From NCBI RefSeq assembly GCF_024158035.1, contig NZ_JAMZEK010000002.1, forward strand, positions 1-64,000: a stretch of DNA of 64,000 nt. The letters are read 5' to 3'. Below the pieces are notes generated by a model. The model worked only from the letters and a program-made list of their open reading frames with translations, was not told the DNA's origin and did not search any database. Made by a program: the position numbers and the translations under genes. Shown here piece after piece: positions 17,789 through 30,834 of this stretch (positions are counted from its first letter, which is position 1; each line of letters begins with the position of its first letter). This DNA is from Dyella lutea (lineage in GTDB: Bacteria > Pseudomonadota > Gammaproteobacteria > Xanthomonadales > Rhodanobacteraceae).

Positions 17789-19042
17789 ATGGATATCGCC
17801 AACCCCCAGTTCAGGATCCAGCGGCGTCGCCGGCTGCGGTGGTCGATCGCCGGCGGCGCGGTCGCGCTGGTCGCCGTCGTGGTGCTGGTGATGCGGCTGG
17901 GGCCGGCGTTGCCGGTAGTCGAGCGGGGCAGCCTGTGGATCGATACCGTGCAGCAGGGGCAGATGCTGCGCGAGGTGCGCGCCACCGGCACCCTGGTGCC
18001 GCGCTCCAGCCGCTGGCTGGCCGCATCCACCGCGGCACAGGTCGAGCAGATCAAGGTCTGGCCCGGCGCCACGGTGAAACCTGACACGGTGCTGATGACG
18101 CTGGCCAATCCCGCGGTGGAGGATGCGCTGCGCAACGCCCAGGCCCTGGTGGCGGCGGCGGAAGCCGACGTCGCCGCCAAGCGCGCGGAACTGCGCTCGC
18201 AGTTGCTGGACCAGCGCTCGGCACTGGCCCAGGCCGAGTCCGACTACGCCTCGGCCAAGGTCAAGGCCGACGCCGACGCCACGGCGGCCGCGCTGCACCT
18301 GATTCCCGACGTGCAGTTCCGCCAGGGCCAGATCGCGCTGAAGCAGCTGGCGACCCGCCGTGACATCGAGCGGCAGCGCGTGGCCGCCTTCGCCGGCAAC
18401 ATGCATGCCCAGCTCGACGCGGTGCAGGCCAGGCTGTGCCAGCAGCAGAGCAACCTCGAACTGCGCCAGCGCCAGGCCGATGCCCTGCAGGTGAAGGCCG
18501 GCATCGCCGGGGTACTGCAGGAGGTGGCGGTGCAGGAGGGTGCGCAGGTGGCCGAGGGCGCCAACCTGGCACGGGTGGCGCGGCCGGATGTGCTGATCGC
18601 GCGCCTGCAGGTGCCCGAGGTACAGGCCAAGGACGTGGCCCTCGGCATGCCGGTCAGCGTGGACACGCACAACGGCCTGGTCGCCGGCGCGGTCGAGCGC
18701 ATCGACCCGGCCGTGCGCGACGGCAGCGTGCAGGTGGATGTGCGGCTGGACGGCAAGCTGCCGCCCGGCGCACGTCCGGACCTCTCGGTGGACGGACGCA
18801 TCCGCGTCGCCACGCTGGACCACGTGCTCTCGGTCGGTCGGCCGGCCTCCGCGCGCGCCGATGCCGACATCACGCTGTTCCGCCTCGATCCGTCCAGCGG
18901 CATCGCCACCCGCGTGCCGGTGCGGTTGGGCGCGGCGTCGGTCGATCGGGTGGAGATCCGTCGTGGCCTGAAGGCCGGCGATCAGGTGATCCTCTCCGAC
19001 ACCAGCCAGTGGGACCGCTACGACAGGATCCGCGTGAAGTGA
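17789..19042 (+). CDS. periplasmic adaptor (HlyD/MacA-like) of the export module
   Basis: A 417-residue membrane fusion protein. A basic N-terminus (RIQRRRRLRW) precedes one helix (about 17-39), a lipoyl-like half (RATGTLVPRSSRWLAAS), a long coiled-coil hairpin (about 110-225, rich in Ala/Glu/Gln and Lys) and a second lipoyl/beta-barrel part (KAGIAGVLQEVAVQEGAQV). Such proteins link a MacB-type transporter to an outer-membrane channel; none is encoded here. The ATG at 17777 overlaps the -12 element and would lie before the transcript start, so 17789 was chosen. That implies a leaderless or nearly leaderless mRNA. No Shine-Dalgarno sequence is present. A REP doublet separates it from the ATPase gene. 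Confidence 0.8.
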   Translation: MDIANPQFRIQRRRRLRWSIAGGAVALVAVVVLVMRLGPALPVVERGSLWIDTVQQGQMLREVRATGTLVPRSSRWLAASTAAQVEQIKVWPGATVKPDTVLMTLANPAVEDALRNAQALVAAAEADVAAKRAELRSQLLDQRSALAQAESDYASAKVKADADATAAALHLIPDVQFRQGQIALKQLATRRDIERQRVAAFAGNMHAQLDAVQARLCQQQSNLELRQRQADALQVKAGIAGVLQEVAVQEGAQVAEGANLARVARPDVLIARLQVPEVQAKDVALGMPVSVDTHNGLVAGAVERIDPAVRDGSVQVDVRLDGKLPPGARPDLSVDGRIRVATLDHVLSVGRPASARADADITLFRLDPSSGIATRVPVRLGAASVDRVEIRRGLKAGDQVILSDTSQWDRYDRIRVK

Positions 19043-19055
19043 ACCATGCCGCAGG

Positions 19056-19136
19056 GTAGGAGCCCGCTTGCGGGCGATGCTTTTCGGCTTTGATGCAGAT
19101 CGGGAGCAAAAGCATCGCCCGCAAGCGGGCTCCTAC
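19056..19136. repeat. REP doublet (REPIN-like), copy 1
   Basis: Two perfect 29-bp inverted arms (19056-19084 and 19108-19136), starting GTAGGAGCCCGCTTGCGGGC, surround a 23-bp spacer. Each arm itself contains the small palindrome GCCCGC-TT-GCGGGC. This is the layout of REP sequences paired as a REPIN, common in pseudomonads and xanthomonads and mobilised by RAYT transposases. A second copy lies at 30835-30915. It sits between two genes of the same operon and may protect the upstream mRNA or lower downstream expression. Confidence 0.85.
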
Positions 19137-19163
19137 ACACAACCAACCATGTAGACGGGAATC

Positions 19164-19927
<764 letters not shown>

Positions 19928-19931
<4 letters not shown>

Positions 19932-22378
19932 GTCCCTTGCTCGCCGAGCTGTGGCGAGCCTGGCGGGCCAGCCTGCGCCGGCCGGGCTTCCTGCTGCTGG
20001 CCAGCGGCGTGCTGGCGCTGGGCGTCGGCGCCAGCGCGGCGGTGTTCGCGTTGCTCGATGCCACCTTGCTGCGGCCGCTGCCGTTTCCGCAGGCATCGCG
20101 TATCGCGGAGGTCGGCCGGATCTTCGGCGGCGAGGTCGGCACCATCTCGCCGCACGAGTACCAGTTCCTCGACGGCATGCATGGGGTAAGAGCGCTGGGC
20201 CTGATTCGTCCGGGCTCGGTCGCCAACATTGCCGGTGCCGGTGCGCCGCGGCAGGTACCGGTGACCTACATCGACCGCGGCGTGCTGGCGGCGCTCGACA
20301 TTCGCCCGGTGCTCGGGCGCAACTTCAGCGAGTCGGAAGACCGGCCGAACGGGCCGGCCGTCGTGATGCTGAGCTACGGCCTGTGGCAACGCGACTACGG
20401 CGCCGCTGCCGGCGTCGTCGGTCAGGCCATGCAGGTGGAAGGTCGGCCGGCGACCATCGTCGGTGTGCTGCCGCAGGCGTTCGATAGCCTCCCCGATCCC
20501 GGCGGCATCGTGCTGCCGCTGGCCCTGCCGCCGGCCAGCCGCGACTACAACCACAACGGCCACCTGGCGATCGCGCGTCTGGCCGCGGGCGTCAGCCTGG
20601 CGTCGGTCGGTGCCCAGGCGGATGCACGCGAGCGCGCGATGTACCGCGACATGGCCATGGGCGGGAACTGGAAGCAGCCCTGGTTCGGCGCCACCTCCCT
20701 GCAGGCGGCACTGCACCGCGGCGAGCGCCCGGTGATGATGCTGTTCGTGGCCAGCGCCGTGCTGATCCTGCTGATCGCCCTGGTCAACCTGATCAACCTG
20801 ATGCTGTTGCGGACACTGTCGCGCAGCCACGATGTGGCGGTGCGCAGCGCGCTGGGCGCACCGCTGCTGCGGTTGCTGTTGCCGGCGGCGGCCGAGGGCC
20901 TGCTGGTCGGAGTGGTGGGGACGGCTCTGGGCATGCTGCTGGCATGGTCCGGGCTGCGCCTGCTGCTGCCTTTCATCCCCAGCCAGTGGCTGCACGGCGG
21001 CCGGATCGACATGGGGGCTCCGCTGTGGATCATGGCGTTCGCCGTCGGACTGCTCGGTGCCCTGCTGGCCGCCGCGCTCGGCTTGTGGCGAAGCCGTGGT
21101 GCGACCGGCGTCGACGAGCTGCGCGAGGGCGGACGCAGCGGCATGGGCGCGCGCAGCGGGCGTCTCGGGCGCGTGCTTGTGGTGGTGCAGGTCGCGCTGG
21201 CGGTGGCCCTGCTGTGCTCGGCGGGCGCGATCGCCCATGGCGTGCTTGCCGCTTCACGGGTGCAGCTCGGCTTCGCCAGCGACCAGCTGCTCACCTTCGA
21301 ACTGGTGCCGGTGAAGGCGCATTACCCGGATGTCGGAGCCGTGCAGACCCTGGCGCAGCGCGTGGCGCGACGCCTGCGCGCCATTCCCGGGGTCACCGGG
21401 GCGGCGGTGACCACCAACCTGCCGGCCAGCGACGGGCTCTACGGCCAGTTCAACAACGGCATGAAGACGCCGGAGGGCAAACAGTTCGAGGCGCAATTGC
21501 ATGGCGTGGGCACCGGCTTCTTCCAGGTGTTTTCCATCGCCCTGAAACAGGGGCGGGTATTCGGTCGTGACGACACCGCCGGCAGCGAACCGGTGGCGGT
21601 GGTCAGCCGCGACCTGGCCGACCGCTATTACGACGGCAACGCGATCGGCAGGACCGTGATGGTCGAAGTCAGCCACGGCCCGGATCTTCCGGTGCGCATC
21701 GTCGGTGTGGTCGCCAACACCTACCAGCGCGGACCGCTGCAGCCGCGGCAGCCGATGGTGTACCTGCCGCTGGCGCAGATGCCGCGCAACACGATGGACA
21801 TCTTCCTCGGCCTGGAACCGCTGCGCTTCGTCCTGCGTGTCCACGGCCGCCCGGCCGACTGGCGCGCGAGCGTGGAGCAGGCGGTGGCCGAAGTCGCGCC
21901 CGGTCAGCCGATCGCCCACCTGGAATCGATGCGCAGCATCGTCCGCCAGACCACCGCCGACGCGCGTCTGGGCATGCTGATGGTCGGCCTGTTCGACGCG
22001 CTGTCGCTGTTGCTGGCGGTGGCCGGCATGTACGCGGTGATAGCGGTCGCGGTGGCGGCGCGCGAACGCGAGTTCGGCGTGCGCACGGCGCTGGGTGCCT
22101 CGCCTTCACGCATGACGCGACTGGTGCTGCGTGGCGGCCTGGGACAGGTCGTTGTCGGCCTGGTGATCGGTGTCGGTCTCGCGCTGGGCGCATCGCGGTT
22201 GCTGGCAAGCCTGTCGATGGCGGTGGCGATGTCCTCGATCGGCCGCATCGGCGTCTTCGACCCCGTCGCGACGCTCGGCGTATGCGTCGTGCTCGCCCTG
22301 TCCGGCCTGCTGGCCTGCCTGCTGCCGGCGCTGCGTGCCGGCCGGGTCCAGCCGATGTCGGTGCTGCGCGGTGACTGA
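19928..22378 (+). CDS. FtsX/MacB-type ABC permease 1 (duplicated architecture)
   Basis: An 816-residue permease. It has an N-terminal helix (FLLLASGVLALGVGASAAVFAL), a periplasmic MacB-core domain, three helices (about 270-400), a further helix near 420-440, a second periplasmic domain, and three C-terminal helices (about 680-810). It is thus a double FtsX unit, the arrangement also called the ADOP-type permease (a family first noted in Acidobacteria). The segment VAVAAREREFGVRTALGA before the last helices is the FtsX coupling motif. It ends LRAGRVQPMSVLRGD. It starts within the ATPase gene (ATGA overlap). It is strikingly similar to the next gene. Confidence 0.88.
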
Positions 22379-22422
22379 GTAGCGAGGGCTCCCGTGACTC
22401 CATCTTCTGAAAGGAATTCGGC

Positions 22423-24879
22423 ATGAGCGTCTGGTTGAGTGAGATCTGGCGTACCTGGCGGGCCAGCCTGCGCCGGCCGGGTTTCGTGTTGCTGGCCAGT
22501 GGCGTGCTGGCGCTGGGCGTTAGCGCGGCCAGCGCCGTGTTCACCCTGATCGATGGCGTGCTGCTGCAGCCGTTGCCTTATCCACAGCCGCATCAACTGG
22601 TCGCGGTTGGCCATGTCGAACAGGGCGATGTGCAGGCGGTCTCGCCGCAGCAGTACCAGCACCTCGCCGGGCTGCCCGGGATCGCATCGATGGGCCTGTT
22701 CAAGGATGGCCAGACAGCGTCCAACATCGCCGGCGACGGCCGGCCGGAACAGGTTCCGGCGCTGGAGATCGACCGGGGCCTGCTGCCGACGCTCGGCGTG
22801 CAGCCGGCGTTGGGCCGCAACTTCAGCGCTGAGGAAGACCAGCCCAACGGCCCGCCTGCGGTGATGCTGTACCACGGTTTCTGGTTGCGCCGTTTCGGCG
22901 GCAATCCCTCGGCGATCGGCCAGACCCTGACGGTGGAGGGCGTACCGCACGCCATCGTCGGCGTGCTCCCGGCCGGTTTCGATCTGGGCCAGGCCTCGAT
23001 CGCCCTGCCCACGGCATTTCCCGCGCATTCGGGCGACGACGGCACCAACTACACCGCGGTGGCGCGATTGGCGCCCGGCACCACGGTTGCGACACTGGCG
23101 GCCGAAGTGAATACCCGCCTGCACGCGTTCTACGCCGAGCAGGGGAAACAGGCCTATGCCGGCAGCTTCTGGCAGCGCGTGCACTTCGGTGCCCAGGATT
23201 TCAGTGCCGCGCAGCATGCCGGGCAGCGCAGTACTTCGTTGATGTGGGTGGCCTGCGCCGCGCTGCTGCTGCTGCTCGCACTGGTCAACCTCACCAACCT
23301 GATGCTGCTGCGCGCGATGGGACGAAGTCATGACGCCTCGGTACGCGGGGCGCTCGGTGCCTCCCGCTGGCGGGTCGCCTTGCCGTCGATCGCCGAGGGC
23401 ATGCTGATCGGTGTGGTCGGTGTGCTGGTCGGTCAGGGGCTGGCGGCGCTGGCCCTGCTCGCCGTGCGCACGTGGATGCCGGTGGACTGGATGGCCGTGG
23501 AGTGGACGCGCCCCGGAGGCCTGAACCTTGGCGGGATGGCCTGGACGATCGCCGTCGCGACCGGTCTTTTCGGCGCGCTGGTCGCGACCGGGCTGGGGCT
23601 GTGGCGCGGGCAGGCTGCGTTGTCGATGGACAGCCTGCGCGAGGGCGGCCGCAGCGGCCTGAGTCGCCGCAGCGGCCTGCTCGGTCGGTTGCTGGTGATG
23701 GCCCAGGTGGCGCTGGCCTCGCTGCTGTTGTGCACGGCGGGCGTGTTCCTGCACAGCCTGCTGGCCAGCGCGCGGGTGGATCTGGGCTTCAAACCGGACC
23801 ACGTGCTCACCTTTGAGCTGGCGCCGGTCAAGGCGACCTATCCGGATGCGGCCTCGGTACAGCAACTGTCCAGCCGACTGGTCGAGCGCCTGAAACAGAT
23901 CCCCGGTGTGCAGCTTGCGGCGGCCGGCACCAATCTGCCTGCGGGCGACTTCAGCGGGCAATGGAACATGGGCGGGCTGCATCTGCCGGGTGGCGAGCAG
24001 TTTGGCGCGCAGTTCCACGCGGCCGACCCGGGGTTCTTCCGGGTGTTCGGCATCCATGTGCGACAGGGGCGTCCGTTCGCCGCCAGCGATGTGCGTGGCG
24101 GCGAGGACGTGGCCGTGGTCAACCAGCGCTTCGCCGACGTGCGTTTCCAGGGCCATGCGCTGGGGCAGACGATCCAGCGGGGCGAAGGCAAGGGCATGTG
24201 GTCGGCGCGCATCGTTGGCGTGGTGGCCGATACCTACCAGTTCGGGCCGGAGGATCCGGACTCGGTCGTGCCGATCCTGTACCTGCCGCTGGCGCAGATG
24301 CCCAACGACGCCCTGCGCGCGTTTCGCATGTACGAGCCGCTGCGCTTCGCGCTGAAGGTCCAGGGCGGCCCCGACAGCTATCGCGATGCCGTGCAGCGGG
24401 CCGTGGCCGAAGTGGCGCCCGACCAGCCGATCGACCACGTCTACAGCATGGCCCATGTGGTGCACGACACGATCACCGATACCGAATTCAACCTGATGCT
24501 GGTCGGCCTGTTTGGCGGCCTGGCGCTGTTGCTCGCCGGCGTAGGTGTGTATGCGGTGATGGCGGTTGCGGTGGCAGCGCGCGAGCGCGAGTTCGGCGTG
24601 CGCGCCGCGCTCGGCGCGGCGCCACGAGGGCTGCTGATGCTGGTGCTGCGCGCCGGCCTGGTGCAGATCGTCCTCGGCCTGCTCGCGGGCTTCGTGTTGG
24701 GGTTTCTGGGTTCCGGCGTGCTGCGGGCGGTGGTGGTGCAGCTCGGGCGTAGCGTGTTCGATCCCTGGTCGATCGCCGCGGCAGCCGCAGTGCTGGCACT
24801 GTCCGGTCTGCTGGCCTGTCTGCTTCCGGCGCTGCGCGCATCGCGCGTGCAGCCAATGCGCGCGCTGAGGGGAGAGTGA
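22423..24879 (+). CDS. FtsX/MacB-type ABC permease 2 (duplicated architecture)
   Basis: An 818-residue paralogue of permease 1, with the same order of helix, MacB-core domain, three helices, helix, second core domain, three helices. Both start with W-R-[AT]-WRASLRRPGF and end with LLACLLPALRA-RVQPM-LRG, and the DNA is nearly the same over these stretches, so a tandem duplication is likely. AAGGAA lies 6 bp before the ATG, and a 44-bp gap separates it from permease 1. The periplasmic domains differ most, which suggests different partners or substrates. It ends at the start of permease 3. Confidence 0.88.
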   Translation: MSVWLSEIWRTWRASLRRPGFVLLASGVLALGVSAASAVFTLIDGVLLQPLPYPQPHQLVAVGHVEQGDVQAVSPQQYQHLAGLPGIASMGLFKDGQTASNIAGDGRPEQVPALEIDRGLLPTLGVQPALGRNFSAEEDQPNGPPAVMLYHGFWLRRFGGNPSAIGQTLTVEGVPHAIVGVLPAGFDLGQASIALPTAFPAHSGDDGTNYTAVARLAPGTTVATLAAEVNTRLHAFYAEQGKQAYAGSFWQRVHFGAQDFSAAQHAGQRSTSLMWVACAALLLLLALVNLTNLMLLRAMGRSHDASVRGALGASRWRVALPSIAEGMLIGVVGVLVGQGLAALALLAVRTWMPVDWMAVEWTRPGGLNLGGMAWTIAVATGLFGALVATGLGLWRGQAALSMDSLREGGRSGLSRRSGLLGRLLVMAQVALASLLLCTAGVFLHSLLASARVDLGFKPDHVLTFELAPVKATYPDAASVQQLSSRLVERLKQIPGVQLAAAGTNLPAGDFSGQWNMGGLHLPGGEQFGAQFHAADPGFFRVFGIHVRQGRPFAASDVRGGEDVAVVNQRFADVRFQGHALGQTIQRGEGKGMWSARIVGVVADTYQFGPEDPDSVVPILYLPLAQMPNDALRAFRMYEPLRFALKVQGGPDSYRDAVQRAVAEVAPDQPIDHVYSMAHVVHDTITDTEFNLMLVGLFGGLALLLAGVGVYAVMAVAVAAREREFGVRAALGAAPRGLLMLVLRAGLVQIVLGLLAGFVLGFLGSGVLRAVVVQLGRSVFDPWSIAAAAAVLALSGLLACLLPALRASRVQPMRALRGE

Positions 24880-24881
24880 GG

Positions 24882-27302
24882 ATGATCGTGCAGGAGTTCC
24901 GTGGGGCCATGCGGCGACTGCTCAAGCGGCCGGGATATGCACTGCTGTCGATGACGGTGCTGGGGGTGGGGTTGGGCGTGACGCTTTTCCTGTTCTCCCT
25001 GGTCAACACGCTGATCATCGAACCGTTGCCGATGCCGCAGCCGGATCGACTCCTGGCGGTGGGCGAACCGTCGTTCCACGACAACGGCATCGAGACGATC
25101 GACAGCGCGGACTATCTGGCCCTGCGCGAGGGCATGCGCAGCATCGACGCGATGGGCGCCTACCTGGGTACCGGGGTGAGCGTGGACCAGGGCCACGGTG
25201 CCACCTATCACGTGGGCAGTCGCATGACCGCATCGATGATGTCCCTGCTCGGCATCAAATCCTTGCTGGGCCGCGTCCTGCAGCCATCGGACGAAGTGCC
25301 CGGTGCGCCGAAGGTGGTGATGCTGGGCGAAACGCTGTGGCGGAACGGTTTCCGTGCCGATCCGCACATCGTCGGTCGCGCGATCCGCGTGGATGGCACG
25401 TGGGCCACAGTGGTGGGTGTGGTGCCTGCGCGAATGACCCGCCTGCCGGTCACCGACAACCAGGTCTGGATGCCGATGACGCTGCGCCCGGGCGAGCATC
25501 GTGACGTGTGGGGCGTGGCACGTCTGGCGCCCGGCATCCAGCTGGGGCAGGCGCGGGCCGAACTGGACGCGTGGAACGCGCGGCTGCAGGCGGCCATGCC
25601 GGCCGGCACGCACATGCGCGGCGTCACGATCAAGCCTTGGAAGTACGGTTTCGTGCCCGAGGACATGCGCCACTGGGTGTGGCTGATGTTCGGTGCCGCC
25701 GTGCTGGTGTTGTTGCTGGCCTGCGTCAACGTGGCCAACCTGCAGCTGGTGCAGGCGCTGCAGCGGCGGCACGAGCTGGCGCTGCGCAGCGCGCTGGGCG
25801 GTGGTCGCGTGCGTCTGATGACCGGCGCGCTGGTGGAAAGCCTGCTGCTCAGCCTGGCCGCGCTGGCGGTGGCCTTGCCCGTCGTGTACGGGGGCAACCG
25901 CTGGTTCATGGCGATCGTCTTCGCCCATTCTCCGGACGGGATGCCCGTGTACAACTTCAGCATCGACGCCCGCGTGCTGGCGGCGGCGGTGCTGGCCGCG
26001 TTGTTCAGCACCGTGCTGGCCGGCGTGATTCCCGCGTGGCGCGCCTCGCGCCCCGACCTGCAGGATGTCCTGCGCGATGGCGCCAAGGGTTCGGGCGGCG
26101 GTTTTGCGCGCATGGCCAAGATCATGGTGATGGCGGAGATCGCGCTCACCGTGGTGCTGCTGGTCGGGGCGGGTACCTTCGTGCGTGCGGTGGACATCGT
26201 GCTGTCGCAGCCGACGGCTGGCACATCGCACGCCACGCAGGTGCTCACCGCCGACGTGCTGCTGCCACCCGCGGCCTACGCGGGCGATGCCCAGCGCATC
26301 CGCTTCTTCGACGCGGTGATCGGGCATCTGCACCAGCAGGCCGGCGTGGTCGACGCTACGGCGTCCGACACCGTGCCCGGTGCGGTGCTCGGCAGTCACG
26401 AGTCGTTCTCGCTGCCGGGCCAGCCCGAGCCGACGGACGGCTGGCCGCGGGCGCAGATGGGCATCGTCGATCCGCACTTCCTCGCCACCTACGGCGTACG
26501 CCTGCGCGAGGGTCGCTTTTTCGACGCGCGCGATCGCATGGACAGTGCACCGGTGGCGGTGGTGGACGCCAAGATGGCCGCGGCGATGTGGCCGCACGGC
26601 GATGCGCTGGGTCGCACGCTGGTGCTCTGGCCCGGCCGGACGCAGGCGCGGCGCCTGACGGTGATCGGTGTGATCGAGTCGCTGCAGCTGGATCGCCTGC
26701 TGGAAAGGTCGCTGCCCGGGCTGCTGCTGCCCCTGGACCAGTCGGTGGGCCAGGGGCCACTGCATGACGTGGGGGTCGCGCTGCGCATGCATGCCGATGC
26801 CCGGCGTTTCGAGCCACAACTGGTCGATGCCGTGCGCGCGGTCGATCCGCAGGCCGCGGTCTACGACGTGCGCAGCCAGGCAGCCGCGGTGGCGGAGGGG
26901 CGCGTGTACCTCACCGTGCTCACCAGCGTGTTCGGCGCGCTGGGGCTGGTTGCCCTGCTGCTGGCCGGCGCGGGCCTGTACGGCGTGCTGGCATTCTCGG
27001 TGGCGCAGCGCACGCGAGAGATTGGCATCCGTCGCGCGATCGGTGCCGGGCATGGCGCGATCCTGCGCGACGCGGGGCGGCAGCTGCTGTGGCAGCTCGG
27101 GATCGGGCTGGGGATCGGCCTGCTGCTGTCGGTGCCGTGGTCGAACGTGCTGGCAGACCCGGGTTTGCACACGCGGGCTCGCGATCCTGCGGTGTTCGTG
27201 ACGGTTTTCCTGCTGGTAGCGGGCGTGTCGATGCTGGCCGCGCTGGTGCCGCTGCTGCGCGCCTTGCGGGTCGATCCTGCCGTCGCCCTGCGCTACGAGT
27301 GA
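24882..27302 (+). CDS. FtsX/MacB-type ABC permease 3 (divergent)
   Basis: An 806-residue permease with the same double FtsX layout but clearly diverged from permeases 1 and 2 (opening IVQEFRGAMRRLLKRPGYAL; coupling motif VAQRTREIGIRRAIGAGHGA). The first FtsX half contains RRHELALRSALGGGR. A GTG at 24876 overlapping the previous stop (GTGA) is an alternative start; the ATG at 24882 has GGGGAG upstream at good distance. A single ATPase must serve all three permeases, or they form heteromers. That is inference. Confidence 0.87.
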   Translation: MIVQEFRGAMRRLLKRPGYALLSMTVLGVGLGVTLFLFSLVNTLIIEPLPMPQPDRLLAVGEPSFHDNGIETIDSADYLALREGMRSIDAMGAYLGTGVSVDQGHGATYHVGSRMTASMMSLLGIKSLLGRVLQPSDEVPGAPKVVMLGETLWRNGFRADPHIVGRAIRVDGTWATVVGVVPARMTRLPVTDNQVWMPMTLRPGEHRDVWGVARLAPGIQLGQARAELDAWNARLQAAMPAGTHMRGVTIKPWKYGFVPEDMRHWVWLMFGAAVLVLLLACVNVANLQLVQALQRRHELALRSALGGGRVRLMTGALVESLLLSLAALAVALPVVYGGNRWFMAIVFAHSPDGMPVYNFSIDARVLAAAVLAALFSTVLAGVIPAWRASRPDLQDVLRDGAKGSGGGFARMAKIMVMAEIALTVVLLVGAGTFVRAVDIVLSQPTAGTSHATQVLTADVLLPPAAYAGDAQRIRFFDAVIGHLHQQAGVVDATASDTVPGAVLGSHESFSLPGQPEPTDGWPRAQMGIVDPHFLATYGVRLREGRFFDARDRMDSAPVAVVDAKMAAAMWPHGDALGRTLVLWPGRTQARRLTVIGVIESLQLDRLLERSLPGLLLPLDQSVGQGPLHDVGVALRMHADARRFEPQLVDAVRAVDPQAAVYDVRSQAAAVAEGRVYLTVLTSVFGALGLVALLLAGAGLYGVLAFSVAQRTREIGIRRAIGAGHGAILRDAGRQLLWQLGIGLGIGLLLSVPWSNVLADPGLHTRARDPAVFVTVFLLVAGVSMLAALVPLLRALRVDPAVALRYE

Positions 27303-27318
27303 CCACTACACTGGCGGG

Positions 27319-28720
<1,402 letters not shown>

Positions 28721-28734
<14 letters not shown>

Positions 28735-30088
28735 GCCGTCACCGGCGACATCCGCACGTCCCGCCGCGTCGCGGCTGCCGGCCTACGAGCGGCGCATCCT
28801 CGGCGGCAGCGCGCTGATCGCCGCGCCGGGGCTGCTGGCGGCGGCGTTCATGGCCTGGAGCAGCAGCAGCTGGCGCGAGGCGGATGGCTGGGTGCTGGCG
28901 GCGGCGGTGATCGTTACCGCCTTGCTGGTGCGCTGGCAGCGGCGACGGCTGGTCTATCCGTTGCAGTCCTTCGCCAGCCTGCTCGACGCCTTGCGGCTGG
29001 GTGACTACAGCCTGCGCGGCCGCGTCGGCGGCGCGCTGGACGACCTGGTCTACGACATCAACGCGCTGGCCGAACGCCTGCAGCAGGAGCGGCTGCAGTT
29101 CGAGGAGTCGTCCTATCTGCTGGGCAAGACGCTGGCGGCGCTGGACAACGCGGTGCTGGTGTTCGACCAGGACACCCGCCTGCGCCTGCTCAACCCCGCC
29201 GCGCAGCAACTGTTGCAGGCCGACCGGCACCAGCTGTTCGGTCGCCGCGCCGAGGAACTGGGCCTGCAGCCGCTGCTGGACCAGCCCTCCGGCCAGCTGC
29301 TGAATCATCGGTTTGCCGGCCGCAGCGGACGCTTCGAGATCCGCCATGCGCCGTTGCGCACCGAGGGGCGCGGCGGCCGCCTGCTGGTGATCAACGACGT
29401 CGGCCGCGTGCTGCGCGAGGAGGAGCGCCAGGCCTGGCAGCGCCTGCTGCGCGTGCTCGGCCACGAGGTGAACAATTCGCTGGCGCCGATCCAGTCGATG
29501 GCCGGCACGCTGGCCACGCTGGCGTTGCGCGACCCTCTGCCGGAGGACTGGCGCGAGGACTTCCGCAACGGCCTGGAGCTGATCGGCCATCGCTCCGGTG
29601 CGCTGTCGCGCTTCCTCGCCAGCTACAGCCGGCTGACCCGGCTGCCGCCGCCGCAGCGGCGCGAGGTGGCGCTGGGGCCGTTGCTGGAGAAGGTGGCGCG
29701 GCTGGAGTCGCGTTTGCCGGTGACACTGGAGGCCGGCCCCGCGCTGCACCTGATGGCTGATCCCGACCAGCTCGAGCAGGCGCTGATCAACCTGGTGCGC
29801 AATGCGGCGGAGGCGAGCCTGCCGACGCGGGGAGGCGTGGTCCTTCGCTGGCAGGCGAAGGCCGAGCGGGTTTCGATCGAGATACTGGACGAGGGCGAGG
29901 GCCCGCCGGCCAGCGACAACCTGTTCGTGCCGTTCTTCACCACCAAGCCGGGTGGCTCGGGGATCGGGCTGGCGCTGGTACGGCAGATCGCCGAGGCGCA
30001 CGACGGCGGCGTCAGCTTGCTGGCCCGCACCAACACGCGCGGTGCCGTGGCGACGCTCTGGCTGCCCCGGCCCGCCGACCATCCATAA
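28721..30088 (+). CDS. sensor histidine kinase (NtrY/NtrB-like)
   Basis: A 455-residue membrane kinase. Two helices (about 29-47 and 55-72) are joined by only a few residues, so there is no periplasmic sensor domain. A HAMP-like linker (about 75-125) and a PAS-like domain (about 132-230) follow, then the phosphorylated His248 in LGHEVNNSLAPIQS, the N-box NLVRNAAEAS and a G-box GGSGIGLALVRQIAEAHDG. The signal is probably sensed in or at the membrane, perhaps through the transporter itself, as for BceS-type kinases; this is inference. It overlaps the response regulator gene by 14 bp and ends the operon. Confidence 0.92.
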
Positions 30089-30194
30089 CCCCGGTTGCGG
30101 TTGTGGCGGTGGACGGTGACCGTCGTTGGTGCGGATGCGTGGCGGGAGGATGCGCTCCCGGGTACGCTCTGGCTCCCCATTGGAAACGCATTCC

Positions 30195-30818
30195 ATGACC
30201 ACTCCCGTTCCCCCTCGCCTCAACCCGCTGGCCTTCCTCATCTTCAGTTCGCGGTGGCTGCAGCTGCCGCTGTACCTGGGGCTGATCGTCGCCCAGTGCG
30301 TCTACGTGTTCCTGTTCGGCAAGGAGCTGTGGCACCTGATCCACGAGGCGTCGCATCTGGGCGAGCAGGAGATCATGCTGATCGTGCTTGGCCTGATCGA
30401 CGTGGTGATGATCTCCAACCTGCTGATCATGGTGATCGTCGGCGGTTACGAGACCTTCGTCTCGCGGCTGGGGCTGGAGGACCACCCGGACCAGCCGGAG
30501 TGGCTCAGCCACGTCAACGCCTCGGTGCTCAAGGTGAAGTTGGCGATGGCGATCATCGGCATCTCCTCGATCCACCTGCTGAAGACCTTCATCGCTGCCG
30601 GCGCCTTGCAAGGCCTGCCGTTCTGCTCGCCCGAGGTGCTCGCCACGATGGCCGACACCATGAACACCGCCAGCACCCTCAAGTGCTCCACCCTGACCAC
30701 GGTGGGCGTGATGTGGCAGACGATCATCCACGTGGTGTTCATCGCCTCGGCGATCGGCATCGCCTGGACCGACCGCATCATGCAGGCCGGCGTGGCGCGC
30801 ATGCGCGACGCTCACTGA
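30195..30818 (+). CDS. YqhA/UPF0114 family membrane protein
   Basis: A 207-residue protein with about four helices. The block [20 protein letters not shown], the helix with [22 protein letters not shown] and [26 protein letters not shown] match the UPF0114 (TIGR00645, E. coli YqhA) family, whose function is not established. The start at 30195 gives the expected N-terminus; an ATG at 30126 would add basic non-conserved residues. It lies 106 bp after the kinase with its own likely promoter. A REP doublet follows at once. Confidence 0.85.
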   Translation: MTTPVPPRLNPLAFLIFSSRWLQLPLYLGLIVAQCVYVFLFGKELWHLIHEASHLGEQEIMLIVLGLIDVVMISNLLIMVIVGGYETFVSRLGLEDHPDQPEWLSHVNASVLKVKLAMAIIGISSIHLLKTFIAAGALQGLPFCSPEVLATMADTMNTASTLKCSTLTTVGVMWQTIIHVVFIASAIGIAWTDRIMQAGVARMRDAH

Positions 30819-30834
30819 CGCTCGTTTACGCCCT

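Noticed and set aside
21904-24465. An 853-codon minus-strand frame opposite permeases 1 and 2
   Set aside because: A shadow of high-GC coding; the plus-strand permeases are well supported.
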